Assembly: GCF_937881195.1 (NCBI RefSeq)
Contig: NZ_CALGFC010000006.1
Location: 1-64,000, forward strand
DNA from: an uncultured Methanobrevibacter sp.
Lineage (GTDB): Archaea; Methanobacteriota; Methanobacteria; Methanobacteriales; Methanobacteriaceae
DNA: 64,000 bases
Direction of reading: 5' to 3'
The notes under the pieces: generated by a model
Database searches by the model: none
Seen by the model: only the letters and a program-made list of their open reading frames with translations
What the model was told of the DNA's origin: nothing
Shown here: positions 9,010-17,360 of the stretch, piece by piece
Position numbering within the stretch: the first letter of the stretch is position 1
Layout: each line of letters starts with the position of its first letter
Position numbers and translations under genes: made by a program

Positions 9010-10155
9010 GTGAAATTTTTAAATGATGCAATTAAAGATTCTGAAAAGAGAATGGAAAAACAGATTCCAACAAGAATTTCAGCAGATCTGGATGATGAAT
9101 TAATAGACATGATGGAACAAAGTCGTGCTAAAATTTTTGTCATCGGTGCTGGTGGTGCTGGTAATAATACAGTATCAAGATTGAATGAAATTGGTATTGA
9201 TGGAGCTGAAACAATAACTGTTAATACAGATGCTCAAGATTTGTTTTACAGTCAATCAAGCAAAAAGCTTCTTTTAGGTAAAAAAACTTGTCATGGTTTA
9301 GGTGCTGGTGGCAATCCTGATGTTGGAGAAGAATGTGCTGAAGAAAGTGAAGATGAAATAAGAGATGAACTTGAAGGATCTGACATGGTCTTTGTTACAT
9401 GTGGTCTTGGTGGGGGAACTGGAACTGGTTCTGCACCAGTAATTTCAAAATTAGCTAAAAAAGCAGGTGCTTTAACTGTCGCAGTAGCTACTATGCCATT
9501 TTCAGCAGAAGGTATTAAAAGAAGGGAAAATGCTGAAAAAGGGTTAGAAAAGCTTAAAAATACTGCGGATACAGTAATAATAATTCCTAATGATAAATTA
9601 TTGGAAGTAGCTCCAAATCTTCCATTGAATAAAGCATTTATGGTTTCTGATGAGATTTTAGGCAGGGCTGTAAAAGGTATAACTGAATTAATTACTAAAA
9701 AGAGTTTGGTTAACCTCGACTTTGCTGATATTAGAAGTATCATGCAAGGTTCTGGAATGGCAATGATTGGTATGGGCGAATCTGAATCTGGAGATAGAGC
9801 ATTAGAATCTGTTCATGAAGCATTAAATAGTCCTTTACTCGATTTAGATATTTCTGATGCAAAAGGTGCATTGATTAATATATCTGGTAGTTCTGACTTA
9901 ACTTTACATGAATCTGAGAAAATTGTTCAAATTGTCGCTGATAAATTAGATCCAGAAGCAAATGTTATTTGGGGTGTTCAAATTGATGAAGACCTACAGA
10001 ACATGGTTAGAACAACAATTGTTGTTTCTGGAGTTAAAGCTCAAGATGAGTATAGTGAAAGAGCAATTGAAAAAATTGATGTAGCTGATATGGAAAATGT
10101 TTCTCCTGAAATTGAGTCTGATCCTTTAGATGATTTTATTGATGGAACTTTCTAA
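9010..10155 (+). CDS. ftsZ: Cell division GTPase FtsZ
   Basis: FtsZ polymerises with GTP into the division ring on the inner membrane face. The 381-residue protein has GAGGAGNN (residues 47-54), the tubulin signature GGGTGTG at 134-140, and the T7-loop region NLDFADIR near 238. The C-terminal tail is acidic. The start is GTG at 9010 after GTGGGGTTAG. In many euryarchaea ftsZ leads a cluster with secE, spt5 and ribosomal genes; here that order is kept but an acyltransferase gene lies between ftsZ and secE. Confidence 0.97.
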   Translation: MKFLNDAIKDSEKRMEKQIPTRISADLDDELIDMMEQSRAKIFVIGAGGAGNNTVSRLNEIGIDGAETITVNTDAQDLFYSQSSKKLLLGKKTCHGLGAGGNPDVGEECAEESEDEIRDELEGSDMVFVTCGLGGGTGTGSAPVISKLAKKAGALTVAVATMPFSAEGIKRRENAEKGLEKLKNTADTVIIIPNDKLLEVAPNLPLNKAFMVSDEILGRAVKGITELITKKSLVNLDFADIRSIMQGSGMAMIGMGESESGDRALESVHEALNSPLLDLDISDAKGALINISGSSDLTLHESEKIVQIVADKLDPEANVIWGVQIDEDLQNMVRTTIVVSGVKAQDEYSERAIEKIDVADMENVSPEIESDPLDDFIDGTF

Positions 10156-10609
10156 ATATAAGTTTTTTAATTATTTTTGAAGTTTTTTATAAATTCTTCA
10201 ACCTTATTTAGTTAATCCCATCATTTATTTTCTTTTTTAAATCAAATCTTTTTATATCATTTCATGATTATTTTTTTCTTTTAATTTGAGTTTGGTCTAA
10301 AATTTAAATTGCAAATTTTAAATTTTATTTTAATTTTTTATTTATACCAGAAAGTTCTTTATATCTATGAATCACAAGAATATTCTAAATTAAAATATTT
10401 TATAAACATATAATTTCTAATTTTAAAAGTCTCACAATATATGATAGATAATTCGTACCAAAAACATCGAATTAATACAAAATAAAAAATCTCCAAAAAA
10501 CTGTACATTCTCTTATTTTCGATATATTTATATATGATTCTTTATATATTTTTATAGTGAATGTTCATTATAATATAACTGATAATATAATAAAAATTAT
10601 TTAGATAAA
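10156..10609. other. Intergenic after ftsZ
   Basis: AT-rich gap. T-rich runs follow the ftsZ stop. TTTATATATGATTC near 10527-10540 and TTTATATATTTTTATAG near 10542 are TATA-like and may drive the acyltransferase. No gene was seen. Confidence 0.5.
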
Positions 10610-11692
10610 ATGAGAAAATATTTTTTAGACAATTTAAGATGGATAATTATTCTTTTATTGTTTCCTTTCCATACGTTTAGGATTTATTCATTTGAAAATT
10701 TTTATATTCACGGGCCTCCGAATATCATTTTGTTTGACTTTATAGTCTTTTTAGCGCCTTGGTTTATGTCTTTACTTTTTGTCATAGCTGGAATAAGTAC
10801 TTATTATTCTCTTAAAAAGAGAACTCCTAAAGAATATTTGAAAGAACGGCTATTCCGATTGTTTATACCATTTGTATCTGGATTAGTATTATTAGTTCCA
10901 ATACAAACTTTTTTCGCTGAAAAATTTCACCTGGGATATACTGGAAGCTATTTTTCGCAATTAATAACATTTTTCACCAAATTTGGTGATTTAAGTGGTT
11001 ATACTGGAGGATTCACCCCAGGACATTTGTGGTTTATATTATATTTATTTATTATCTCTATTATTGCATTGCCAATTATAATATTATATAAAAATAGCTC
11101 AATAAAATTAAACTTTGATAAAATAAATATTATTAGAATAATTCCTCTATTTTTAATTTTTTGGATTATGAGTGATATTTTGGATATTGGTGGAGAGAGT
11201 TTAGGAGCTTATTTTGCATTGTTTATGATAGGTTATTTTATATTGTTTAGTGATAAAATACAACAGAGTTTAGAAAAATACAAGTGGTATTTCGTCTCTA
11301 TTTTTTTAATATGTTCGATAATAAATCTTATGGTTATGGTGCCTTTTATATTCTCTCTTCTGCCAGATTATTATTGGGTTATAGATATTCTCTATGGTTT
11401 ATTTTCGGCATTTTTGTCTTGGGCAGCAATATTATCTTTAATGGGGTTAGGTAATAAATATTTAAACTTTCATAATAAATGGACAGAGTATTTTACTAAA
11501 GCATCTTATACAATATATATCTTTCATCAAACTTGGATTGTTATTGTAGCTTACTATACTTTATTGTTAATATCATCATTTATATTGCAAATAATTGTTA
11601 TATTATTTGGAAGTTTTATTTTAACTATTATTAGTTATGAAATTGTTAAAAGATCTAAATTAACTAGATTCCTTTTTGGAATCAAGGAATAA
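10610..11692 (+). CDS. Acyltransferase family 3 membrane protein
   Basis: A 360-residue integral membrane protein with about ten hydrophobic helices. Its start (MRKYFLDNLRWIIILLLFPFHTFRIY) matches the acyltransferase-3 pattern, in which the histidine after the first helix is thought to be catalytic. The motif RLFRLFIPFV and the late YTIYIFHQTW also fit. Such enzymes move acyl groups onto sugars or other cell-surface molecules; the substrate is unknown. The ribosome site is poor. It interrupts the usual ftsZ-secE neighbourhood, with 454 and 628 non-coding bases on its sides, so it is probably a later insertion. Confidence 0.82.
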   Translation: MRKYFLDNLRWIIILLLFPFHTFRIYSFENFYIHGPPNIILFDFIVFLAPWFMSLLFVIAGISTYYSLKKRTPKEYLKERLFRLFIPFVSGLVLLVPIQTFFAEKFHLGYTGSYFSQLITFFTKFGDLSGYTGGFTPGHLWFILYLFIISIIALPIIILYKNSSIKLNFDKINIIRIIPLFLIFWIMSDILDIGGESLGAYFALFMIGYFILFSDKIQQSLEKYKWYFVSIFLICSIINLMVMVPFIFSLLPDYYWVIDILYGLFSAFLSWAAILSLMGLGNKYLNFHNKWTEYFTKASYTIYIFHQTWIVIVAYYTLLLISSFILQIIVILFGSFILTIISYEIVKRSKLTRFLFGIKE

Positions 11693-12320
11693 TTATTCTA
11701 TTGGGGGATCAAAAATTTTATCTATTTTAGGGCTAATTTTAATGAAAAATCATAATTATATTTTTGATATAATATGATTTGTCTTTATACTTCTAGATTA
11801 TCAGTTAATTCTTCTCAATGGGACTTTTTAATGCTTTAAATATAATTTAGTTATTATATATATTTTTTTTATTTTTTCATAGAGTATTCAACTTATTTTT
11901 TCCAATATTCAAATTATTAATCTGTAAAAATCAAAAATATTACAAACTAACAATATAAATGAAATAAATTTTATACCAAAAGTTTATAAATGTAGAATTA
12001 TAATTATAATATTATTATAAATACTTAACAATTAATTAGCTCAATAATTAATTAAATAATTTAATTAGCTTAATATTATTTTAGCTTAATATTATTATTT
12101 AATATTCATTAAACCAAAAAATTAGATTATAATAAAAATTAGATTATAATTATTTAATAGTTATTAATTCAAGTATTGATTATTATTAAATATATGAAAT
12201 TATATAGGATAATAATATATAATATTTCAATAATCATATGAAATAGTTTATTTAATAAATTTTTTAAGGTTTTATAATATTAAATCACAACCTTATTTCA
12301 AGATAAATAGGGGATTTTCA
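11693..12320. other. Intergenic upstream of secE
   Basis: About 630 AT-rich bases. Short direct repeats TTAGCTTAATATTATT (near 12065-12090) and ATTAGATTATAATAAAA (near 12121) occur. No gene was seen. Confidence 0.6.
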
Positions 12321-12500
12321 ATGAGTTTTCAAGAATCAATGAACCGTTTTTTCAAAGAATGTAAAAGAGTATTAAAAGTATCTAAAAAGCCTAATAGAGA
12401 AGAATATGTCAATTTTTCAAAAGTAACAGCTATCGGTATACTTATTATTGGTGCTGTTGGATTTGTAATAGTTTTAATTTTCCAATTGATTGGAATTTAA
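12321..12500 (+). CDS. secE: Preprotein translocase subunit SecE (Sss1)
   Basis: A 59-residue protein. The amphipathic N-terminal part (SMNRFFKECKRVLKVSKKPNREEY, residues 6-29) is followed by one membrane helix (residues ~36-57, TAIGILIIGAVGFVIVLIFQ). This matches archaeal SecE, the small clamp subunit of the SecY translocon. Start ATG 12321 follows AGGGGA. Position supports the call: it sits upstream of spt5 and rpl11, as in other archaea. The 457-base gap to spt5 is unusually long for this pair. Confidence 0.93.
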   Translation: MSFQESMNRFFKECKRVLKVSKKPNREEYVNFSKVTAIGILIIGAVGFVIVLIFQLIGI

Positions 12501-12957
12501 TATATGAGATATTTTAATAGTATATTCTATTTTTATTAAGTTTTTGTTTTTTGAATAAATTATTAACAAACAATATTAAATATGATTAAATTAATAATTC
12601 ATAATGTTTTAATATTGATAATTTAATAAATTATTAAATTAGATTAATAATAGAATTGATAATATATTAATTTTTGAATATATTAATTTTTGATTATTTG
12701 TTTTAATTTTGAAAACTTTAAATACTTGAATAATATAAATATAACATTAATATAAATAATATAATACTGATTTTAATATTATTATAGACTTGTAAAAATT
12801 TACTTATTATATTGAATTAAGTATCTTTTTAACTATTTATATTAAGTATTTTTTTAACTTGATTAAATAGTATTAATATGTATTGTTTGTATTGAGTTTA
12901 TCTTAATCTTTATTAGATGAATAGATGAAATTTTAATCTGTATAGGTGTATTTTAAA
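12501..12957. other. Intergenic between secE and spt5
   Basis: AT-rich gap in a cluster that is tightly packed in most archaea. ATATTAATTTTTGA is repeated near 12663-12690. No ORF was seen. Confidence 0.6.
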
Positions 12958-13446
12958 ATGGAAGATTATAAAAATTCCATATATGCTCTTAAGACAGCAA
13001 CAGGTCAAGAGAGAAATGTGGCTAGGATGTTAGCTAGGAAATCAAAGGATAGTGGTATTGGTTTAGGAGCTATTCTCGTACCAGAGTCTTTAAAAGGTTA
13101 TATATTAGTGGAATCTTCGACTAAAATAGATATGCAAAACCCTGCATTTAAAATTCCTCATTTAAGGGGTATTGTTGAAAGTAATTCTAGAAGTGTAGCT
13201 AATACTAATATAGTTTCTTTTGAAGAAGTTAAAAAATTCCTAAATCCTGAGCCTATTATATCTTCTATCCAAAAAGGAAGTATAGTAGAGCTTATATCTG
13301 GTCCTTTCAAAGGAGAAAGGGCAAAAGTGGTTCGTATTGACGAATCTCGTGAAGAAGTTGTTCTTGAGTTAATAGAAGCTGCAGTTCCGATTCCTGTAAC
13401 TGTTAAAGGAGATCAAATTAGAATTATACAAAAGGAGGCTGACTAA
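12958..13446 (+). CDS. spt5: Transcription elongation factor Spt5 (NusG family)
   Basis: Spt5 with Spt4 closes the RNA polymerase cleft and links transcription to translation. The 162-residue protein has an NGN domain (residues ~5-85, IYALKTATGQERNVARML, then PESLKGYILVE and PHLRGIVE) and a C-terminal KOW domain (residues ~105-145, SIVELISGPFKGERAKVVRID). ATG 12958 is preferred to the in-frame GTG at 12946, which lies within the ribosome site AGGTG. Its stop overlaps the rpl11 start by one base, so the two are translationally coupled. Confidence 0.95.
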   Translation: MEDYKNSIYALKTATGQERNVARMLARKSKDSGIGLGAILVPESLKGYILVESSTKIDMQNPAFKIPHLRGIVESNSRSVANTNIVSFEEVKKFLNPEPIISSIQKGSIVELISGPFKGERAKVVRIDESREEVVLELIEAAVPIPVTVKGDQIRIIQKEAD

Positions 13447-13928
13447 TGGCTAAAGATACCGTTGAAATTCTTATAGAAGGAGGAAGTGCAACTCCAGGAC
13501 CACCTCTTGGTCCAGCTATAGGTCCTTTCGGAATTAATATGATGCAAGTTGTTGAGGAAATCAACAAAAAAAGTGCTGATTTTGAAGGAATGAAAGTGCC
13601 TGTTAAAATAATTATTGATAGTGATACTAAAAATTTTGAAATAGAAATTGGTACTCCACCAACCACAGCTCTCATCATGGACGAATTAAAAATCGAGAAA
13701 GGATCTCAAGATCCTGGCTTAGATAAAGTCGCTGATTTATCAGTAGAACAATCTTTAAAAATAGCTAGAATGAAATTTGATACTCTTTTAGCTAATGATT
13801 ATAAACATGGTGCTAAAGAAGTAATGGGTACTTGTGTGAGTATGGGTATTACTGTGGATGGTAAAGATCCAAGAGAAGCACAAAAAGCTGTTGATTCTGG
13901 AGAATATGATAGTATTCTTTTAGAATAA
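13446..13928 (+). CDS. rpl11: Ribosomal protein L11
   Basis: L11 binds the GTPase-associated centre of 23S rRNA with the L10-L12 stalk. The 160-residue protein has the proline-rich N-terminal domain (GGSATPGPPLGPAIGPFGIN, residues ~12-31) and the RNA-binding C-terminal domain (ending MGTCVSMGITVDGKDP). The start ATG shares a base with the spt5 stop and follows AAAGGAGG at 13431-13438. A short tandem duplication of the gene end follows the stop. Confidence 0.97.
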   Translation: MAKDTVEILIEGGSATPGPPLGPAIGPFGINMMQVVEEINKKSADFEGMKVPVKIIIDSDTKNFEIEIGTPPTTALIMDELKIEKGSQDPGLDKVADLSVEQSLKIARMKFDTLLANDYKHGAKEVMGTCVSMGITVDGKDPREAQKAVDSGEYDSILLE

Positions 13929-13990
13929 GTAGTATTCTTTAGAATAAGTATTATTTTTTTAGGATAGATATTATTCTTTAGAATAATTAA
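13911..13990. repeat. ~20-bp tandem duplication at the rpl11 end
   Basis: AGTATTCTTTTAGAATAAGT, which spans the stop codon, is followed by AGTATTCTTTAGAATAAGT and two weaker copies (ATTATTTTTTTAGGATAGAT, ATTATTCTTTAGAATAATT). The period is about 20 bases. Confidence 0.8.
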
Positions 13991-14480
13991 TAGTTTTTAT
14001 ATTAAATTTCTATGAATCTTTGTTTTCACGTTTAAATCATTGATTTATTAAATTTTAAATTTCTAGATTTATTAAATTTAAATTCTAGAATTATTAAATA
14101 TTATTCAAAATAATTTGTAGATGATATTACTTAATTATATGATTTATATACTAATTTAATTAATTAGAATTAGATAAGATTATATATAGATAATTTTATT
14201 ATTATTTAATATTATAATTATCTCTCTATATCAATTATTAGTTTATATTAATTATTATTTTTGTAATTGATACATTTATATTCATACAATTGATTAAATC
14301 AATATTTAAAGTATTTAATTTTATATTTAATCAGAATTAATTATATTTAATTATAATTATATTCACATTATATTAATATATTAAATTGATTATCAGATTA
14401 ATTACTATGATCTTATTGATTTTCAGTTGATCATGAAACCAAAATATATCCAATGGGCTTAAAGTTCATGGAGGATTTAT
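13929..14480. other. Intergenic between rpl11 and rpl1
   Basis: About 550 AT-rich bases split ribosomal genes that are adjacent in most archaea. TTAAATTCTAGAATTATTAAAT repeats appear near 14045-14100. A separate promoter for rpl1 is likely but was not located with confidence. Confidence 0.5.
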
Positions 14481-15119
14481 ATGACACAAGAGATTATGGA
14501 AGCGGTGAAGAAGGCAAAAGATGAATCTAAGCCGAGAAACTTCACACAATCTATTGATGTTATTATTAACATCAAAGATTTGGATGTCAAAAAACCAGAA
14601 AATCGGTTTGATGAAGAAGTTGCTCTCCCTAATGGTCGTGGTAAAGATGTTAAAATAGGATTTATCGCGGATGGGGAATTAGCAGTTCAAGCTAAAAATG
14701 CTGGTATCGATCTTGTTGTGACTAAAGAAGCTTTAGAAGAGTATGGAAAAGACAGAAAACAAGCTAAAAAAGTAGCTAATGCTCATGACTTTTTCGTAGC
14801 TCAAGCTGATATGATGCCACTTGTTGGTAGATTCTTAGGGCCAGTTTTAGGTCCAAGAAAAAAAATGCCTAAACCAGTTCCTGCTAATGCTAAAGCAGAA
14901 CCTTTGATTCAAAGGTTACAAACTACTGTTAAAATAGGTGTTAAAGACCAACCAAGTATCCAAACTTTAGTCGGAACTCAGGATATGAGTGACGAGCAAA
15001 TAGCTGAAAATATCGAGGCAGTTCTCACAGTCTTAGACCGCAATTTAGAAAAAGGAAGAAACCAAATAAAATCCCTGTTTGTTAAAACAACAATGGGTTC
15101 AGTAGTGAGGGTGATTTAA
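14481..15119 (+). CDS. rpl1: Ribosomal protein L1
   Basis: L1 forms the mobile stalk near the E site and in archaea represses its own mRNA. The 212-residue protein carries KPRNFTQS near the start and GPVLGPRKKMPKPVP at ~131-145, the conserved rRNA-contacting loop. Start ATG 14481 follows GGAGG. A structured L1-binding site lies inside its first codons (annotated separately). It is followed by rplP0 after one base, with the ribosome site of P0 (GGGTGAT) inside the rpl1 end. Confidence 0.97.
   Translation: MTQEIMEAVKKAKDESKPRNFTQSIDVIINIKDLDVKKPENRFDEEVALPNGRGKDVKIGFIADGELAVQAKNAGIDLVVTKEALEEYGKDRKQAKKVANAHDFFVAQADMMPLVGRFLGPVLGPRKKMPKPVPANAKAEPLIQRLQTTVKIGVKDQPSIQTLVGTQDMSDEQIAENIEAVLTVLDRNLEKGRNQIKSLFVKTTMGSVVRVI
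14505..14545 (+). promoter_or_regulatory. L1 autoregulatory mRNA hairpin inside rpl1
   Basis: GTGAAGAAGGC (14505-14515) and GCCGAGAAACTTCAC (14531-14545) can pair: GTGAAG with CTTCAC and GGC with GCC, leaving an asymmetric internal loop containing GAGAAA. This is nearly the same as the L1-binding hairpin in the mRNA of Methanococcus L1, which also sits a few codons into the gene and mimics the 23S rRNA site. Binding of L1 would block translation of rpl1 and probably of the coupled P0 gene. The match to the known element is from memory of that site. Confidence 0.8.
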
Positions 15120-15120
15120 A

Positions 15121-16137
15121 ATGGCTCACGTTGCTGAATGGAAGAAAGAAGAGGTTAAAGAACTTAAAGGTTTGATTGATTCTCATGAAGTAATCGGTAT
15201 AGTAAATTTACTTAATATACCTGCTAGACAACTTCAGAAAATGAGACAATCTTTAACAGGCAAAGCTGTCATTAGAATGTCTAAAAAGAATTTAATTGAT
15301 TTAGCTTTCAAAGACTGTAATGATAAAAAACAAAACCTTGTAGATCTTTCTAACCATATGGATGGCCAACCTGCAATTGTATTCACTGATATGAATCCCT
15401 TCAAGTTATTTAAAATATTAGAAGACAGTAAAACCTCAGCACCTGCTAAGGAAGGAAATATTCCTGATTCTGATATTATTGTTCCTGGAGGGGACACTGG
15501 ATTTGAACCAGGACCAATACTTGGTGAATTACAACAAGTGGGAATACCTGCTAAGATTGACAAAGGTAAGATTGTAGTTTCTAAAGATCATGTTATTGTT
15601 AAAGCTGGTGAACCTGTTTCAAAACAAGTTGCTAGTATGTTAACAAGACTTGATATTCAACCTATGGAAGTAGGAATTGATTTACGAGCAGCTTATGAAG
15701 AAGAGTCTGTTTATACTTCTGATTTGTTAACTATTGATGAAGAAAAAACATTGGCTGATGTTCAAAGCGCATTTTCCCAAGCATTTAATCTTTCTGTTAA
15801 TGCGGGAATACCTACTAAAGAAACTATTGTTGCTATTATCCAAAATGCAAATAGTAAGTCAGTTAATTTGGCTATGAATGCATCTGTACTCACATCTGAA
15901 ACAACAGAACCTTTAATTGCTCTTGCAAATGCTAAAATGTTAGCTTTAGCTAGTGCAATATCCGATGAAGAAGGTGCTCTTGATGAGGAGCTTGTTGAAA
16001 AATTATCTAATGTTTCTGTAGCTACTCCTGTAGTTGAAGAAACTATTGAAGATAATGAAGATGTTGAGGAAGAAGAAGAAACAGAGGAAGAAGCTGAAGA
16101 AGAAGCAGCAGCTGGCCTCGGAGCTCTCTTTGGTTAA
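15121..16137 (+). CDS. rplP0: Ribosomal protein L10 / acidic stalk protein P0
   Basis: P0 anchors L12 dimers to the ribosome and binds rRNA beside L11. The 338-residue protein starts AHVAEWKKEEV and has the globular rRNA-binding part (residues ~1-110), the archaeal insert domain, helices for L12 dimers (~215-285), then a long acidic run and the terminal AAAGLGALFG. That same tail ends L12 downstream, as usual in archaea, and it recruits translation factors. It starts one base after rpl1. Confidence 0.96.
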   Translation: MAHVAEWKKEEVKELKGLIDSHEVIGIVNLLNIPARQLQKMRQSLTGKAVIRMSKKNLIDLAFKDCNDKKQNLVDLSNHMDGQPAIVFTDMNPFKLFKILEDSKTSAPAKEGNIPDSDIIVPGGDTGFEPGPILGELQQVGIPAKIDKGKIVVSKDHVIVKAGEPVSKQVASMLTRLDIQPMEVGIDLRAAYEEESVYTSDLLTIDEEKTLADVQSAFSQAFNLSVNAGIPTKETIVAIIQNANSKSVNLAMNASVLTSETTEPLIALANAKMLALASAISDEEGALDEELVEKLSNVSVATPVVEETIEDNEDVEEEEETEEEAEEEAAAGLGALFG

Positions 16138-16278
16138 TAGATGACAATTTCAAATTAAAGTTTATAGTTTTTAATTATTCAATAAAATTGTTAGATTTAA
16201 TCTATTAAAAGTTTAAATCATTAAAATTTAAATTAAAATTTAAATATAATTAAATATAATTAAATATAAGGTGAAAAC

Positions 16279-16587
16279 ATGGAATATATATACGCAGCAA
16301 TGATTTTGCACAGCGCAGATAAAGATATCAATGAAGAAAATGTTAAAAGTATTGTTGAAGCAGCAGGAATCGAAGCAGATGATGCTAGAGTAAAAGCATT
16401 AATTGCAGCTTTAGAAGATGTAGACATCGAAGAAGCTATTGCAACTACTGCTATGGCAGCAGCTCCTGTAGCAGCAGCTGAAACAGCTCCTGCAGCTACT
16501 GAAGAAGTAGAAGAAGAGGAAGAAGAGGAAGAAGAAGAAGCATCTGAAGAAGAAGCAGCAGCTGGATTAGGTGCTTTATTCGGATAA
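16279..16587 (+). CDS. rpl12: Ribosomal protein L12 (P1-like stalk protein)
   Basis: A 102-residue archaeal P1/L12. The N-terminal dimerisation domain (MEYIYAAMILHSADKDINEENVK start) is followed by an alanine-rich hinge (~55-75) and a glutamate run, ending AAAGLGALFG. It forms the flexible arm of the stalk that attracts elongation factors. Start ATG 16279 follows AAGGTG. A 141-base spacer separates it from P0. Confidence 0.97.
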   Translation: MEYIYAAMILHSADKDINEENVKSIVEAAGIEADDARVKALIAALEDVDIEEAIATTAMAAAPVAAAETAPAATEEVEEEEEEEEEEASEEEAAAGLGALFG

Positions 16588-16622
16588 TTTTTTCTTTTCT
16601 CTTTTTATTTTTTTATTTTTTT
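16588..16622 (+). terminator. Poly-T terminator after rpl12
   Basis: Several pyrimidine-rich T runs directly follow the stop codon of rpl12, at the end of the ribosomal operon. Archaeal RNA polymerase ends on such oligo-T tracts without needing a hairpin. Confidence 0.5.
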
Positions 16623-17360
16623 ATATTATCTTATTTCAATTCAAAGCCCATATTCTTTAAAAATCTAATTATATAATTTTTAATTAAATAAAGAATATAT
16701 TTATTAAATACACTTTTTTGTTTTTAGTTTTACTTATTTTTAATTTTAATAATAATAATAATATTGAAATTTTTTATACTTATTATGGTATTAATTTTTA
16801 TTTTATTGCAAAATTTATTTTGTTAATTAATAACTAATGTAATTATTACTTAACAAAATAAATTTATATTTTTAATAATTAATATTATTAAGACGATTAA
16901 ACAAAACATATTATATATTGCTAAAATGATTTAATAAGTTATATTAATTAAATTATTTATAGTATTAAACTACTAAATTATTAAAGCACTGAATTATCTA
17001 AATAAATTAAATTAGTTAAATTATTATACCATTATTCATATTAATTAATTATCTAATTTATTATATTAACTAACTTATATTAAGTAAATTTAAAATTATT
17101 TAATTATTCAATTATTTCATTATTTTTTTCAATGTTTTAATTATTTATTCAATAAATAATTTTAGTTTATTATTTACTATAACAAATTAAAGTTTATTAA
17201 ACTCTTTAATAAAAAATAATTAATTATTAATCTATCATAATTAGAATTAGGCAATTATTTAATTTCTATATTCCTTGATAGGAATTTCATGTTTTATTAT
17301 AAATATTTTATAGATAATAAAAATTATAAAACATATTAAAAAACTTTTAAAATTGATAAT
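16588..17360. other. Long intergenic stretch before alaS
   Basis: About 770 AT-rich bases. A T-rich run right after the rpl12 stop (TTTTTTCTTTTCTCTTTTTATTTTTTT-like) fits an archaeal terminator. No ORF, RNA or clear palindrome was seen in the rest. Confidence 0.6.

Noticed and set aside
16021..16134. Identical C-terminal tails of P0 and L12 as a duplication or fusion artefact
   Set aside because: The shared acidic tail ending AAAGLGALFG is normal for archaeal stalk proteins.
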